NCBI RefSeq assembly: GCF_001418225.1
Contig: NZ_LIPT01000003.1
Coordinates: 310,001-374,000, forward strand
Direction of reading: 5' to 3'
DNA from: Pannonibacter indicus
Lineage (GTDB): Bacteria; Pseudomonadota; Alphaproteobacteria; Rhizobiales; Stappiaceae
Length of the DNA: 64,000 bases
How positions within the stretch are numbered: position 1 is the first letter of the stretch; each line of letters opens with the position of its first letter. A program made the translations under genes and the position numbers. The notes beneath the pieces were generated by a model. It saw nothing but the letters and a program-made list of their open reading frames with translations. It was not told where the DNA came from and made no database searches. Shown one piece after another: positions 27,923 through 36,505 of the stretch.

Positions 27923-29179
27923 CTACTGGGCAGCGGATGCCACGGGCAGATGCACCACCTGAATAACGGAAGCGGCCGCCTCCATCTCTTCTTGCTGGCC
28001 CGTTACCGGTTTGTCATGGCCGTTGCGAACCATGTTTCTGCCCGCACGTTTGGCCGAATAGAGCCCACGGTCAGCGATGGCCAGCGTCTGCTCCAGGCCA
28101 TTGACGCCGCTTCTGCCCGCCGCGATCCCGGCACTGACGGTAACATGCAGGACACCGCCTGATTTGCGCACGGTCTTTTCGGCAAAGTCAGTGCGCAGCC
28201 GGTCAGCCACCGCTTCAAGTGTGCGCAGGTCCGTATCCGGGAGGAAAACGGCAAACTCCTCGCCGCCAAGCCGGGCCGCGAAGTCGCCCTTACGGGTGTT
28301 CTCGCGCAGAACATCGGCAAAGATCATCAGCATCTCGTCGCCGGCGGCATGGCCATGCAGGTCATTCACCTGCTTGAAGTGGTCCAGGTCGAACAGGGCA
28401 ACGGCAAACAGCCGGCCGGCAAATGCATGCGTCTCCAGCCAGCGGCCCGCATCATTGAAGAAGGCGCGCCGGTTGGACAGCTCTGTCAGCGGATCGCGTA
28501 AAGCCTGTTCCCGCAGCAGCCGCTCTTCCCTTTCGATGATCATCGCAAAGGCAGAGATGATGGTCGCGAGCGTGGAGATGATGAGCGTGAGAAGGTAGAT
28601 CGCGGTTAGATTGGATTTGACTGCAGCATCAAAACTATCCAGACCGGTGAACGAAAAGGCCAGAGCAATGGACATCTTCGACAGGATCTCGAAGATCATG
28701 CTGTCGCGAAGCCATTTCGCTGATCTCAACCGGTCGTGATTGTACTTGCGGGTGACCTGGATCGAAGCGAGCAGGAGCAAAACGACCAGTGAATTGACCA
28801 GAATCACGCGCGCCAGGAAGTTTTCGTAGAACACAGGCATAAGGCACAGGGACATCCAAAGGGTGGCAGGCGCTGCGGTGATCATCCAGCTCTCATGCCG
28901 GTTCCAGAACATCTTGATGGCCTTGAGGCGCAAGCTCATCGCCAGCAGAATGATGCCATTGCCAAACGCAATGCTTGGGAAGTCCGGGATGTGTCCGCGC
29001 AGGCTGACGAGGAAAATTCCAGCGCCCATGAGGCCGAGAGCAACAGACCAGCAGCGGACGCTGTCGGCGTGGGCGCTTGGTCTGCGGACCGAGAACCGGA
29101 ACACAAGCATCAGCATGCCAGCGCCCATCAGAAGCATGAGCGCGACTGCAGTTGAAAGCGTAACGGCATCAAGATGCAT
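27923..29179 (-). CDS. Membrane-bound GGDEF diguanylate cyclase
   Basis: 418 residues from ATG 29179. Six or seven hydrophobic segments fill residues 1-215. A short linker IIEREERLLREQALRDPLTE leads into the GGDEF domain. The catalytic signature is intact as LGGEEFAVFLP (GGEEF at 305-309), with FDLDHFKQVND carrying Asp/Asn metal and base contacts. An allosteric I-site RKGD lies at 296-299, five residues before GGEEF, so the enzyme is likely active and product-inhibited. It makes c-di-GMP, which could influence motility and exopolysaccharide; no direct link is shown. No sensory domain is recognised in the membrane part. Confidence 0.9.
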   Translation of the reverse strand: MHLDAVTLSTAVALMLLMGAGMLMLVFRFSVRRPSAHADSVRCWSVALGLMGAGIFLVSLRGHIPDFPSIAFGNGIILLAMSLRLKAIKMFWNRHESWMITAAPATLWMSLCLMPVFYENFLARVILVNSLVVLLLLASIQVTRKYNHDRLRSAKWLRDSMIFEILSKMSIALAFSFTGLDSFDAAVKSNLTAIYLLTLIISTLATIISAFAMIIEREERLLREQALRDPLTELSNRRAFFNDAGRWLETHAFAGRLFAVALFDLDHFKQVNDLHGHAAGDEMLMIFADVLRENTRKGDFAARLGGEEFAVFLPDTDLRTLEAVADRLRTDFAEKTVRKSGGVLHVTVSAGIAAGRSGVNGLEQTLAIADRGLYSAKRAGRNMVRNGHDKPVTGQQEEMEAAASVIQVVHLPVASAAQ

Positions 29180-29323
29180 ATGACTTTGTTCCTGTCCGGA
29201 AGGTGACAGATCTAGCGCAGAAAATGCTAAAATATCCGTTAGGTCAAACGCGTAGTATGCGAAAAATTTTCTTCGCCGTGACAGTCGGCCGGTGATCTGA
29301 AAACAGAAGATCATAAACGGAAG

Positions 29324-29342
29324 AGGCGGCCCAAGGCCGCCT
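29324..29342 (-). terminator. Hairpin after the DUF6101 gene
   Basis: 8-bp stem AGGCGGCC/GGCCGCCT with a 3-base loop, 38 bases beyond the stop at 29381. The T-tract is weak (CTTCCGTTT), so termination is likely but not certain. Confidence 0.5.
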
Positions 29343-29380
29343 GACTGCTTTCTGCCACAAGTTCTGCGGAGCACCTGAAC

Positions 29381-29992
29381 TCAGTGCCGCGCGATGATCT
29401 CGCGCTCGCCGCGGTGCACCGGCTGCAGGGCAAGGCCACCGCCCGTCTTGCGGCGGTTCAGGAAGCGGGGGCGGTGGCCCGTGAGGGCATAAACCTTGCG
29501 CCGCAGGCAGGGCCTTGCAGGAAAATGCGGCTGCGCGGCATCCTGAATAGTCGAGACGCTGCCGTCCGGCTCCACGATCTGGAGCGGCAGGTTGAGCGCT
29601 TCGGCCCAGCCGGCCCAGTCTTCGGCCAGATCCTCGGCATTGTCCGCCTCGCGCAGCGTGAGGCACAGAGCGGGGTCCGGATGGCGCAGGAAGAGCCGCG
29701 CCACCAGCGTGCCAAGAAGTCCCGCCGGGCGGATTTCCACGGCAATGCCCTCAAAGACATTGAGCGGCACCACCAGCGTCAGCGGCAGTCCGGCCAGCGG
29801 GCGCTTGATGATGGCAGTGTCACGGTCCAGATAGACCCTGGCAGCGACACGGGCGCTGCCGGCAGCAGGCGGCGCGCTCATGGTGGTGTCGAATCTGACG
29901 GGGAGGGTAGCCGGGTCGAGCCGCTCTGCGCGGCCCGCCCCGGCCTCCAATGCTCCGTCGATAGCTGTCTGACGTCCCAATTGCCTCTCCAT
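29381..29992 (-). CDS. DUF6101 family protein
   Basis: 203 residues, soluble, no catalytic motif recognised. A beta-rich core contains the phrases RVAARVYLDRDTAIIKRPLA and PLTLVVPLNVFEGIAVEIRP. The C-terminal part has an Arg-rich RRKVYALTGHRPRFLNRRK. I recall this as a conserved Rhizobiales protein of unknown function. It is divergent from pmbA across 233 bases that contain no evident gene. Confidence 0.65.
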   Translation of the reverse strand: MERQLGRQTAIDGALEAGAGRAERLDPATLPVRFDTTMSAPPAAGSARVAARVYLDRDTAIIKRPLAGLPLTLVVPLNVFEGIAVEIRPAGLLGTLVARLFLRHPDPALCLTLREADNAEDLAEDWAGWAEALNLPLQIVEPDGSVSTIQDAAQPHFPARPCLRRKVYALTGHRPRFLNRRKTGGGLALQPVHRGEREIIARH

Positions 29993-30225
29993 CGGGCCCT
30001 TGTTTTGCGGTGGGCCTCGTGAATGACATCAATCTACGCAGCAGCCGGTGGGCATTGCCTTAACAGGCGTGGTTAAGAAAAGATGATCTGATTCAGGGTT
30101 ATCAAAGACTAACCAGTTACTTAAGGAAAAACTTACTTTGCTTGTCCGGCCTGGCGGTCACGCCGGTCTTGCCGCCTGTGCGCCCGCGCCTTAAACAGGG
30201 GCATGACTAGGAGAAAAGACCAGCC

Positions 30226-31569
30226 ATGAGCGATCTCGTCGACAAGCGGGTACTGGAAGAGCGGGCAGCGCGCCTTGTGGAGGCTGCGCGCCGTGCGGGC
30301 GCCGATGCCTGCGATGCGGTCGCCATCACGGGCGTTTCCCTGAGCGTCGAGGTACGGGAAGGCAAGGTCGAGGAAACCGAGCGTGCCGAGGGCGATGACA
30401 TTACCCTGCGCGTCTTCGTGGGCCGGCGCACCGCCTCCGTCTCTGCCAACACGCTGCAGGACCTGGACGGGCTTGCAGCCCGCGCCGTCGCCATGGCCCG
30501 TGTTGCGCCGGAAGATCCCTACGCCGGTCTTGCAGAAGAGGAGCGCCTTCTGAAGACGCTGCCGGAGCTGGAGCTTCTGGACACACATCAGCCGTCCGCC
30601 GATGAACTGAAAGAGATGGCGCTTGCCGCCGAGGCCGCAGGCCTGTCCGTTTCCGGTGTCAGCCGTTCCGGCGGGGCGAGCGCCTCCTGGCGGCTGGGTG
30701 GCATGGTGCTGGCGACGAGCCACGGCTTCACGGGTTCCTACACCAGCTCCCGCTTTGGCCTGTCCATGACGGCGGTGGCCGGTGAGGGCACCGCCATGGA
30801 ACGGGATTTCGACTTCGATTCCCGCACATTCTTCGCCGATATGGACGCCCCGGCGCTGATCGGCCAGCGCGCGGGCGAGAGGGCGGTGCGCCGGCTCAAC
30901 CCGAAGAAGCTCTCCACCCGCAAGGGGCATGTGATTTATGAAGCGCGTGCGGCGCGCAGCCTGCTGGGGCATCTGGCCGGAGCCATCAATGGCGCGGCCA
31001 TTGCCCGTGGCACCAGTTTCCTGAAGGACCGGATGAACGAACGTGTCTTCGCGCCGGGCATCCGCATCAGCGACAATCCGCACAAGCCGCGCGGCGCAGC
31101 CACCCGCCCCTTCGACGGGGAGGGTACTGGTGCGCTGCCGCTCGACATGATCGAGGATGGTGTCCTGCGGCACTGGTTCCTGGATGGAGCAACCGCGCGC
31201 GAGCTGGGCCTTGCCGCCAATGGCCGTGCCCACCGGAGCGGCTCCGGCACGTCGCCCGGGGCTACCAACCTGACGCTGCATCCGGGCACGGAAAGCCCGG
31301 AGGAGATGATGCGTGCCCTCGGCTCCGGCCTGCTGGTGACGGATCTGATCGGCCACGGCGCCAATGGCGTGACGGGGGATTATTCACGCGGGGCCTCCGG
31401 CTTCTGGTTCGAAAACGGCGAACTTGTCGAGGCGGTCAGCGAGATTACCATCGCGGGCAACCTCAAGGACATGTTCGCCCGCCTGCGCCCGGCCAATGAC
31501 CTGGATGCGCGCTATTCCACCGCCACGCCCTCTGTCGTCATCGAGGATCTGACCATTGCCGGAAACTGA
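30226..31569 (+). CDS. pmbA: TldE/PmbA metalloprotease-related protein
   Basis: 447 residues with the PmbA/TldE layout. The N-terminal part has AITGVSLSVEVREGKVEETE. The C-terminal half contains GHLAGAINGAAIARGTSFLK, where TldD would carry HExxxH, so it is the non-catalytic partner, and later GSGTSPGATNLTLHPG and LIGHGANGVTGDYSRG. TldD and TldE form a heterodimeric zinc protease that trims unfolded peptides. The TldD partner is in this window at 36506-37945. Head gene of a plus-strand cluster that continues into lipid A/Kdo genes. Confidence 0.92.
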   Translation: MSDLVDKRVLEERAARLVEAARRAGADACDAVAITGVSLSVEVREGKVEETERAEGDDITLRVFVGRRTASVSANTLQDLDGLAARAVAMARVAPEDPYAGLAEEERLLKTLPELELLDTHQPSADELKEMALAAEAAGLSVSGVSRSGGASASWRLGGMVLATSHGFTGSYTSSRFGLSMTAVAGEGTAMERDFDFDSRTFFADMDAPALIGQRAGERAVRRLNPKKLSTRKGHVIYEARAARSLLGHLAGAINGAAIARGTSFLKDRMNERVFAPGIRISDNPHKPRGAATRPFDGEGTGALPLDMIEDGVLRHWFLDGATARELGLAANGRAHRSGSGTSPGATNLTLHPGTESPEEMMRALGSGLLVTDLIGHGANGVTGDYSRGASGFWFENGELVEAVSEITIAGNLKDMFARLRPANDLDARYSTATPSVVIEDLTIAGN

Positions 31570-32353
31570 CGCTGGCCTTCTGGCGGATCTTGCGCTTCTG
31601 GAAGCGGCCGCCCGCAAGGCCGGGGAAATCACCCTCGGCTTCTTCGGGCGCGATCCGCAGACCTGGATGAAGGCGGGCAGTTCGCCCGTCTCCGAAGCCG
31701 ATATGGCGGCCGATGCCTGTCTGCGCGAGACGCTGCTGGCCGCCCGGCCGGATTATGGCTGGCTGTCGGAGGAAACGGCGGATACGCCCGACCGGCTCGG
31801 CAAGGCGCGTGTCTTCGTGGTGGACCCGATCGACGGCACGCGGGCCTTTCTTGCCGGCAAGGATGAGTGGACGATTTCGCTGGCGGTGGTTGAAGATGGG
31901 CGGCCCGTGGTGGCGGTGCTGCTCAACCCGGTGCGGGGCGAGCTTTTCAGCGCCGTTACGGGCTGCGGCACCCGCCTCAACGGGCGGCTGGTGACGGCGC
32001 GGGTGCGCGAGGATCTGACGGGGGCAACGCTGCTGGGGCCGCAGGGCCTGCTCAACCGGGCGGCCGAAGAGGGCGGCATCGTGCCTTCCGGCACCATTGG
32101 CTCGCTGGCCTACCGCATCGCCAAGGTGGCCGCCGGAGATGTGGACCTCGCCGCCGCGCGGGCCAATGCCCATGATTGGGATCTTGCGGCTGCCGATCTT
32201 TTGGTGCAGGAAGCGGGTGGAAGGCTGACGGACTGGTCCGGCGCTGCATGCCTTTATAACCGTAAGACACTGCAGCACCCGGAACTGGTGGCTGCCGGTG
32301 AGGTATTGTCGGCAAAGGCCTCGGCCTTTCTGCGCGGATTGAAGCTGCGCTGA
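31556..32353 (+). CDS. Inositol monophosphatase-family phosphatase (CysQ-like)
   Basis: 265 residues from a TTG start that overlaps the pmbA stop by 14 bases. The metal-binding signatures are WLSEETAD and VVDPIDGTRAFLAGKDEWTI, and the C-terminal NAHDWDLAAADLLVQEAGG. These fit the IMPase/CysQ superfamily, which removes phosphate from inositol phosphates or from 3'-phosphoadenosine 5'-phosphate. The KDEWTISLAV context resembles CysQ-like proteins, but the substrate is not settled. The next Met is well inside the domain, so TTG is the reasonable start. Confidence 0.85.
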   Translation: MPETDAGLLADLALLEAAARKAGEITLGFFGRDPQTWMKAGSSPVSEADMAADACLRETLLAARPDYGWLSEETADTPDRLGKARVFVVDPIDGTRAFLAGKDEWTISLAVVEDGRPVVAVLLNPVRGELFSAVTGCGTRLNGRLVTARVREDLTGATLLGPQGLLNRAAEEGGIVPSGTIGSLAYRIAKVAAGDVDLAAARANAHDWDLAAADLLVQEAGGRLTDWSGAACLYNRKTLQHPELVAAGEVLSAKASAFLRGLKLR

Positions 32354-32411
32354 GGCCGTCCGCCGCTGAACTGCCGCCGACTGCTAGAAGACAAGACGCA
32401 AGGAGCACATC

Positions 32412-32657
32412 GTGACGAACAGCACCGGAAACGAGCCCAAGCAACTGCTGCATCTGGTTTTCGGCGGCGAGCTGGAGAGCCCGGAGGGCCTGACCTTCCG
32501 TGATCTCGAAAAGCTCGATATCGTCGGTATCTACCCGAATTACGCGACGGCCTACACCGCCTGGAAGAGCAAGGCGCAGGCCACCGTCGACAACGCTCAC
32601 ATGCGCTATTTCATCGTCCACATGCACCGCCTGCTGGACCCGGAAACCGCCGCCTGA
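32412..32657 (+). CDS. DUF4170 family protein
   Basis: 81 residues from a GTG start with AAGGAG upstream. Recognisable by HLVFGGELESPEGLTFRDLE followed by IVGIYPNYATAYTAWKSKA and MRYFIVHMHRLL. Small, soluble, widely conserved in Alphaproteobacteria in exactly this position before the DUF374 acyltransferase and waaA. Function unknown; the context suggests an accessory role in envelope assembly. Confidence 0.85.
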   Translation: MTNSTGNEPKQLLHLVFGGELESPEGLTFRDLEKLDIVGIYPNYATAYTAWKSKAQATVDNAHMRYFIVHMHRLLDPETAA

Positions 32658-32695
32658 GAGCCTCTTGAGCCCTCGGGCGCGACGTCAGGAACAGA

Positions 32696-33394
32696 ATGCT
32701 TAAGAAACTCGGCCGGAATCCCGCGCTGTTGAAGGCCGCTGGCTTGCTGCTGGCGGCTTACCTGCGTCTGGTGCGCAAGACGAACAGCATGGTCATTGAT
32801 CCGCCGGATGCCTATGACCGGCTGCAGCCGCACCGGCCCTTCATCTGCGCCATGTGGCATGGCCAGCATTTCATGATGCCCTTCACCCGGCCTGATGACT
32901 GGGACGTGCATGTTATGATCTCCCGCTCTGCGGATGGCGAGATCAACGCTACGGCGGCTGAAAAGCTGGGCCTGAAGCTGATCCGCGCTTCGGGCAGCCA
33001 GAAGTCCTACCAGATCACCAAGCGCGGCGGCATGCGCGGCTTCATCGAGGGCCTGCGCGCGCTGAAGGAGGGCGGCATCATGGCCTTGACGGCGGATGTG
33101 CCGAAGGGGCCAGCCCGTGTTGCCGGGCAGGGCATCGTGCAGATGGCCCGCCACTCCGGCCGCCCCATTGTGCCCTTTGCCATCGCCACCAGCCGCTTTC
33201 TGACCTTCAACAGCTGGGACAAGGCGTGTCTGAACCTGCCGTTCGGCCGCGCTGCCATCGCCATCGGCGAGCCCATCTATGTGGCGAATGACGCCGATGA
33301 CGAGGCGCTGGAGGTGGCCCGCCTTGCCGTCGAAGCCGGCCTCAACGAGGTGACGGCCCGCGCCTATGCCCTGACCGGGAAGCGCCATGGCTGA
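32696..33394 (+). CDS. DUF374 lysophospholipid acyltransferase family protein
   Basis: 232 residues. The acyltransferase-like signature appears as ICAMWHGQHFMMPF (HGxxF-type variant), then ISRSADGEI, GSQKSYQITKRGGMRG and LTADVPKGPARVAGQGIVQM. An N-terminal hydrophobic segment may anchor it to the inner membrane. DUF374 proteins beside waaA and lpxK probably acylate a lipid A precursor or a related lipid. Its stop overlaps the waaA start by 8 bases, so translation is coupled. Confidence 0.85.
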   Translation: MLKKLGRNPALLKAAGLLLAAYLRLVRKTNSMVIDPPDAYDRLQPHRPFICAMWHGQHFMMPFTRPDDWDVHVMISRSADGEINATAAEKLGLKLIRASGSQKSYQITKRGGMRGFIEGLRALKEGGIMALTADVPKGPARVAGQGIVQMARHSGRPIVPFAIATSRFLTFNSWDKACLNLPFGRAAIAIGEPIYVANDADDEALEVARLAVEAGLNEVTARAYALTGKRHG

Positions 33395-34709
33395 CGCGCG
33401 CGCCGCTGCCGCCGCTTCCTTTCCCTTGCGCGCTTATGGAGCCGTGGCAGGGCTGGCCCTGCCGGTCCTGAAGCTGCTGCATGCCTCCCGCGTGCGGGCG
33501 GGCAAGGAAGATCCGGCGCGTCGCGGCGAGCGTTTCGGCATGGCCTCCCGCCCGCGCCCTCAAGGCCGGCTGGTCTGGCTGCATGCCGCCAGTGTTGGCG
33601 AAACCAACTCGGTACTGCCACTGATCGAACGGCTGACGGGTGAGGGTGTCAACTTGCTCCTGACCACGGTGACGCGCACCTCTGCGGAAATTGCCGCGCA
33701 GCGCCTGCCGCATGGGGCCTTCCATCAATATGCTCCCTTTGACGCGCCGCAGCTTGTCCGCCGGTTTCTCACGCACTGGCAGCCGGATCTGGCGCTGGTG
33801 GTGGAATCGGAGATCTGGCCCGGCACCTTCGCCCGGCTGGCGCGGACGGGCATTCCGCTTGCCATCATCAACGGGCGCATGTCTGCCCGCTCCGGCGCCA
33901 AGTGGGAGAAAAGCCGCGCCTTTGGCCGGGCCGTCTTCGGCTGCGTCAGCCTGTGCCTGGCCCAGAGCGAGGCGGATGCCGCGCGCTACCGCAAGCTGGG
34001 CGTTGCCGATGTGCGCTCCCCCGGCAACCTGAAATTCGACGCCGCAGCGCCGCTGGCCGATCCTGCCGCCGTTGCCGCCCTTTCGGCGCAGATGGCAGGC
34101 CGCCCGCTGTGGCTGGCTGCCTCCACCCATCCGGGCGAGGATGAGATCGTCCTCGCCGCCCACAAGCACCTGGCGGAGCGGTTTCCCGGCCTGCTGACGC
34201 TGCTGATGCCGCGCCATCCGGTGCGCGGCAGCGATATCGCAGCGCTGGCTTCAGGCGCGGGCCTCAAGGCGGCGCAGCGCTCCTGCGGGGCGTTTCCGGC
34301 GGCGGATCTTGATGTCTATATCGCCGACACGCTGGGCGAGATGGGACTGTTTTTGCGGTTGGCGCCGGCTGTCTTCCTCGGCGGGTCCTTTGCACCCGTG
34401 GGTGGACATAATCCGGTGGAACCGGCACAGTTGAACGTGCCGCTGGTCACCGGGCCGCTCGTTGCCAATGCGCGGGCCGTCTACCGCGACCTGTGGGATG
34501 CGCAGGCGGCCGTGCGCGTCGATGATCCGGCAGAACTTGGCCCCGCCATCGCCCGGCTTCTGGCCGATGAGCCGGGGCGCAAGGCCATGGCCGCGCGTGC
34601 CTTCGCGGTGGCGGAGGCGGGTGCAGGCGCGCTGGATCGCACGCTGGAACATCTGCGGCCTTTGCTCTACGCTGACAGCGGTGCAAGGGACGGGATTTCC
34701 GGGGAATGA
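33387..34709 (+). CDS. waaA: 3-deoxy-D-manno-octulosonic acid transferase
   Basis: 440 residues, GT30 family. The N-terminal membrane anchor region has LRAYGAVAGLALPVLKLLHA. Signature elements are LHAASVGETNSVLPLI with the catalytic-type Glu, LVVESEIWPG, and the C-domain GGSFAPVGGHNPVEPAQLNV. It transfers Kdo from CMP-Kdo onto lipid IVA at the inner membrane. It overlaps DUF374 upstream and lpxK downstream (ATGA), a tight operon. Confidence 0.95.
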   Translation: MADARAAAAASFPLRAYGAVAGLALPVLKLLHASRVRAGKEDPARRGERFGMASRPRPQGRLVWLHAASVGETNSVLPLIERLTGEGVNLLLTTVTRTSAEIAAQRLPHGAFHQYAPFDAPQLVRRFLTHWQPDLALVVESEIWPGTFARLARTGIPLAIINGRMSARSGAKWEKSRAFGRAVFGCVSLCLAQSEADAARYRKLGVADVRSPGNLKFDAAAPLADPAAVAALSAQMAGRPLWLAASTHPGEDEIVLAAHKHLAERFPGLLTLLMPRHPVRGSDIAALASGAGLKAAQRSCGAFPAADLDVYIADTLGEMGLFLRLAPAVFLGGSFAPVGGHNPVEPAQLNVPLVTGPLVANARAVYRDLWDAQAAVRVDDPAELGPAIARLLADEPGRKAMAARAFAVAEAGAGALDRTLEHLRPLLYADSGARDGISGE

Positions 34710-35731
34710 GAACGGCTCCAGCCTTCTGGTGGCATGACAGGATCAGCCTGAAGGCCGCGCTGCTTTCGCCTCTCTCCTTCATTTACGGCGCGGTCTCCGG
34801 CCGCCGCATGCATCAGGCGCCTTCCGCCCATGCCAGCCTGCCGGTCATCTGCATCGGCAATTTCGTCGTCGGCGGGGCGGGCAAGACGCCCTTTGCCCTG
34901 AAGCTCTGCGCCCTGCTGCAGGCCGAGGGGCACAAGCCGGTGTTCCTGCTGCGCGGCTATGGCGGGCGGCTGAAGGGCCCGATGCTGGTGGATCCGGAAA
35001 AGCACAGCGGCGCCGATGTGGGCGACGAGGCCTTTCTGCTGGCCGCCGCTGCGCCCACGATCGTCGCCGCCAACAGGCCGGAGGGTGCGGCCTTCGCCGC
35101 CACGCTGGAGGCAAGCCTCATTCTCATGGACGACGGCTTCCAGAACCCGGCGCTGGCCAAAGATCTGACGCTGGCCCTGGTGGATGCTGAAGTCGGCACC
35201 GGCAACGGGTTGTGCCTGCCCGCCGGTCCCTTGCGCGCGCCGCTTTCCGCCCAGATCCGCAAGGCCGATGCGCTGGTGGTGGTGGGCGAAGGCAGCCGCG
35301 CCGCCAAGGCCGTGCACCTGGCCGCCCGGCGCGGCCTGCCGATCATCGAGGCGAAGATCACCCCCACCAATGGCGCGGAATTCGAGGGGCAGAAGGTGCT
35401 GGCCTATGCGGGCATCGGACGGCCGCAGAAATTCTTCGCAAGCCTTGCCGCCACGGGGGCCGAAGTGGTGGAGACCCGCGCCTTCGGCGATCATCACCCC
35501 TATTCGGAAGCCGAAGCCCAGAGCCTTCTCACCCGCGCCGAAACGGACAACCTGCAACTGGTGACCACCGCCAAGGACATGGCCCGCATCGAAAGCGCCG
35601 AGGGCGGGATCTACCGCTGGCTTGCCAAGCGCTCCGCCGTGCTGGAGGTGGACATGCGCATCGAGCCGCAATCCCGCCTTATGGACCTCATCGCCGAAAC
35701 CCTCCGCCACCGCCCCTTCCGCAGCCGGTGA
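34706..35731 (+). CDS. lpxK: Tetraacyldisaccharide 4'-kinase
   Basis: 341 residues. P-loop GNFVVGGAGKTPFALKL near residues 51-67, then LLRGYGGRL, DVGDEAFLLA and the LMDDGFQNPAL segment, all typical of LpxK. It phosphorylates the 4' position of the lipid A disaccharide. Its start overlaps the waaA stop. A pair of inverted G/C-rich repeats follows rather than an ordinary terminator. Confidence 0.95.
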   Translation: MRTAPAFWWHDRISLKAALLSPLSFIYGAVSGRRMHQAPSAHASLPVICIGNFVVGGAGKTPFALKLCALLQAEGHKPVFLLRGYGGRLKGPMLVDPEKHSGADVGDEAFLLAAAAPTIVAANRPEGAAFAATLEASLILMDDGFQNPALAKDLTLALVDAEVGTGNGLCLPAGPLRAPLSAQIRKADALVVVGEGSRAAKAVHLAARRGLPIIEAKITPTNGAEFEGQKVLAYAGIGRPQKFFASLAATGAEVVETRAFGDHHPYSEAEAQSLLTRAETDNLQLVTTAKDMARIESAEGGIYRWLAKRSAVLEVDMRIEPQSRLMDLIAETLRHRPFRSR

Positions 35732-35844
35732 GGGGAGGCGTTCCTGGAGAGAAGCGGCGGGGATCCGGGACCGGTGAACCGGGGTGTCAATGGGCGGGCG
35801 TAAGGGCGGCACTGTGCTGTTTGGCCTGCCAGGCAGGCTCCAAC

Positions 35845-35903
35845 TCCTCTCCCCCCCTTGAGGGGGAGATGCCCCCGGCAGGGGGCAGAGGGGGGGGGTA
35901 ACG
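35845..35903. repeat. G/C-run repeat, copy 1
   Basis: A roughly 55-base element consisting of a C7 tract, TTGAGGGGGAGATGCC, a CCGGCAGGGGGCAGA block and a G9 run. It is inverted relative to the copy at 35946-35996. Such elements occur in many copies in some alphaproteobacterial genomes. No gene covers 35732-36047. Confidence 0.65.
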
Positions 35904-35945
35904 GACTGTCCGCTCATATGAGGGGTGGTGCTGTGTTGAAGCGCT

Positions 35946-35996
35946 GCTACCCCCCTCTGTCTGCTGGCGCAGACATCTCCCCCTCAAGCGGGAAAG
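35946..35996. repeat. G/C-run repeat, copy 2 (inverted)
   Basis: On the minus strand this reads CTTGAGGGGGAGATGTC, a short GCCAGCAGACAGA block, then GGGGGGTAG, aligning with copy 1 over its length. The two copies face each other across about 40 bases and could fold into one large hairpin between lpxK and the converging DUF2093 gene. Confidence 0.65.
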
Positions 35997-36047
35997 GTGC
36001 AGTGCCGGCGCCGCTTCCCGGCAAATCCGCCCCGGACAGCAAAAACC

Positions 36048-36272
36048 TCAGAGGTCCTTGCCCTCGAACTGCACGAAGCGGGTGTGGGCGGCGGCGGGGT
36101 CCACATAGGCCTCCTGACGCTCCACGCACCAGTATTTCAGCTCATCCAGCGGAATGGCCTGCCCGGTCACGGCACAGCGCACGAAGGTGCCGGGAGACTC
36201 GATCTGGAAATCACCATCCAGATAGCGCAAACGCGCCTCACCCGGCATGCGCGGGGTTTCCATGCGGTTCAT
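36048..36272 (-). CDS. DUF2093 family protein
   Basis: 74 residues from ATG 36272 with GGAGAG upstream. The core RYLDGDFQIESPGTFVRCAV followed by TGQAIPLDELKYWCVERQEA matches the DUF2093 family of Rhizobiales. Two Cys (CAVTGQ and YWCVE) are spaced so that they could bind metal. Function unknown. It lies opposite to the flanking lipid A and tld genes. Confidence 0.85.
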   Translation of the reverse strand: MNRMETPRMPGEARLRYLDGDFQIESPGTFVRCAVTGQAIPLDELKYWCVERQEAYVDPAAAHTRFVQFEGKDL

Positions 36273-36505
36273 CACATCTCTCTCCTGCATCCGGCCCACC
36301 CCTGAGGCAAGCCCCAACTCTTGCGCCGGTTATGGCCGGAAGCCAGGGGATGGTCAATGCTGGGGGATGTTTAGTCTGATGGAAGTCAAATCGTGCAAGC
36401 TCCCCCACAGGGGATGAATTCCCCCACCCGACCCGCTATGTTACCTCAAAACCGGTGCCGCCTGTGCGCCGGTTCCCTGTTCCGCAAGTCAGCTGAAAGA
36501 CACCG

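Noticed and set aside
30060-30080. Possible CtrA site upstream of pmbA
   Set aside because: The two TTAA halves are 9 bases apart instead of 7.
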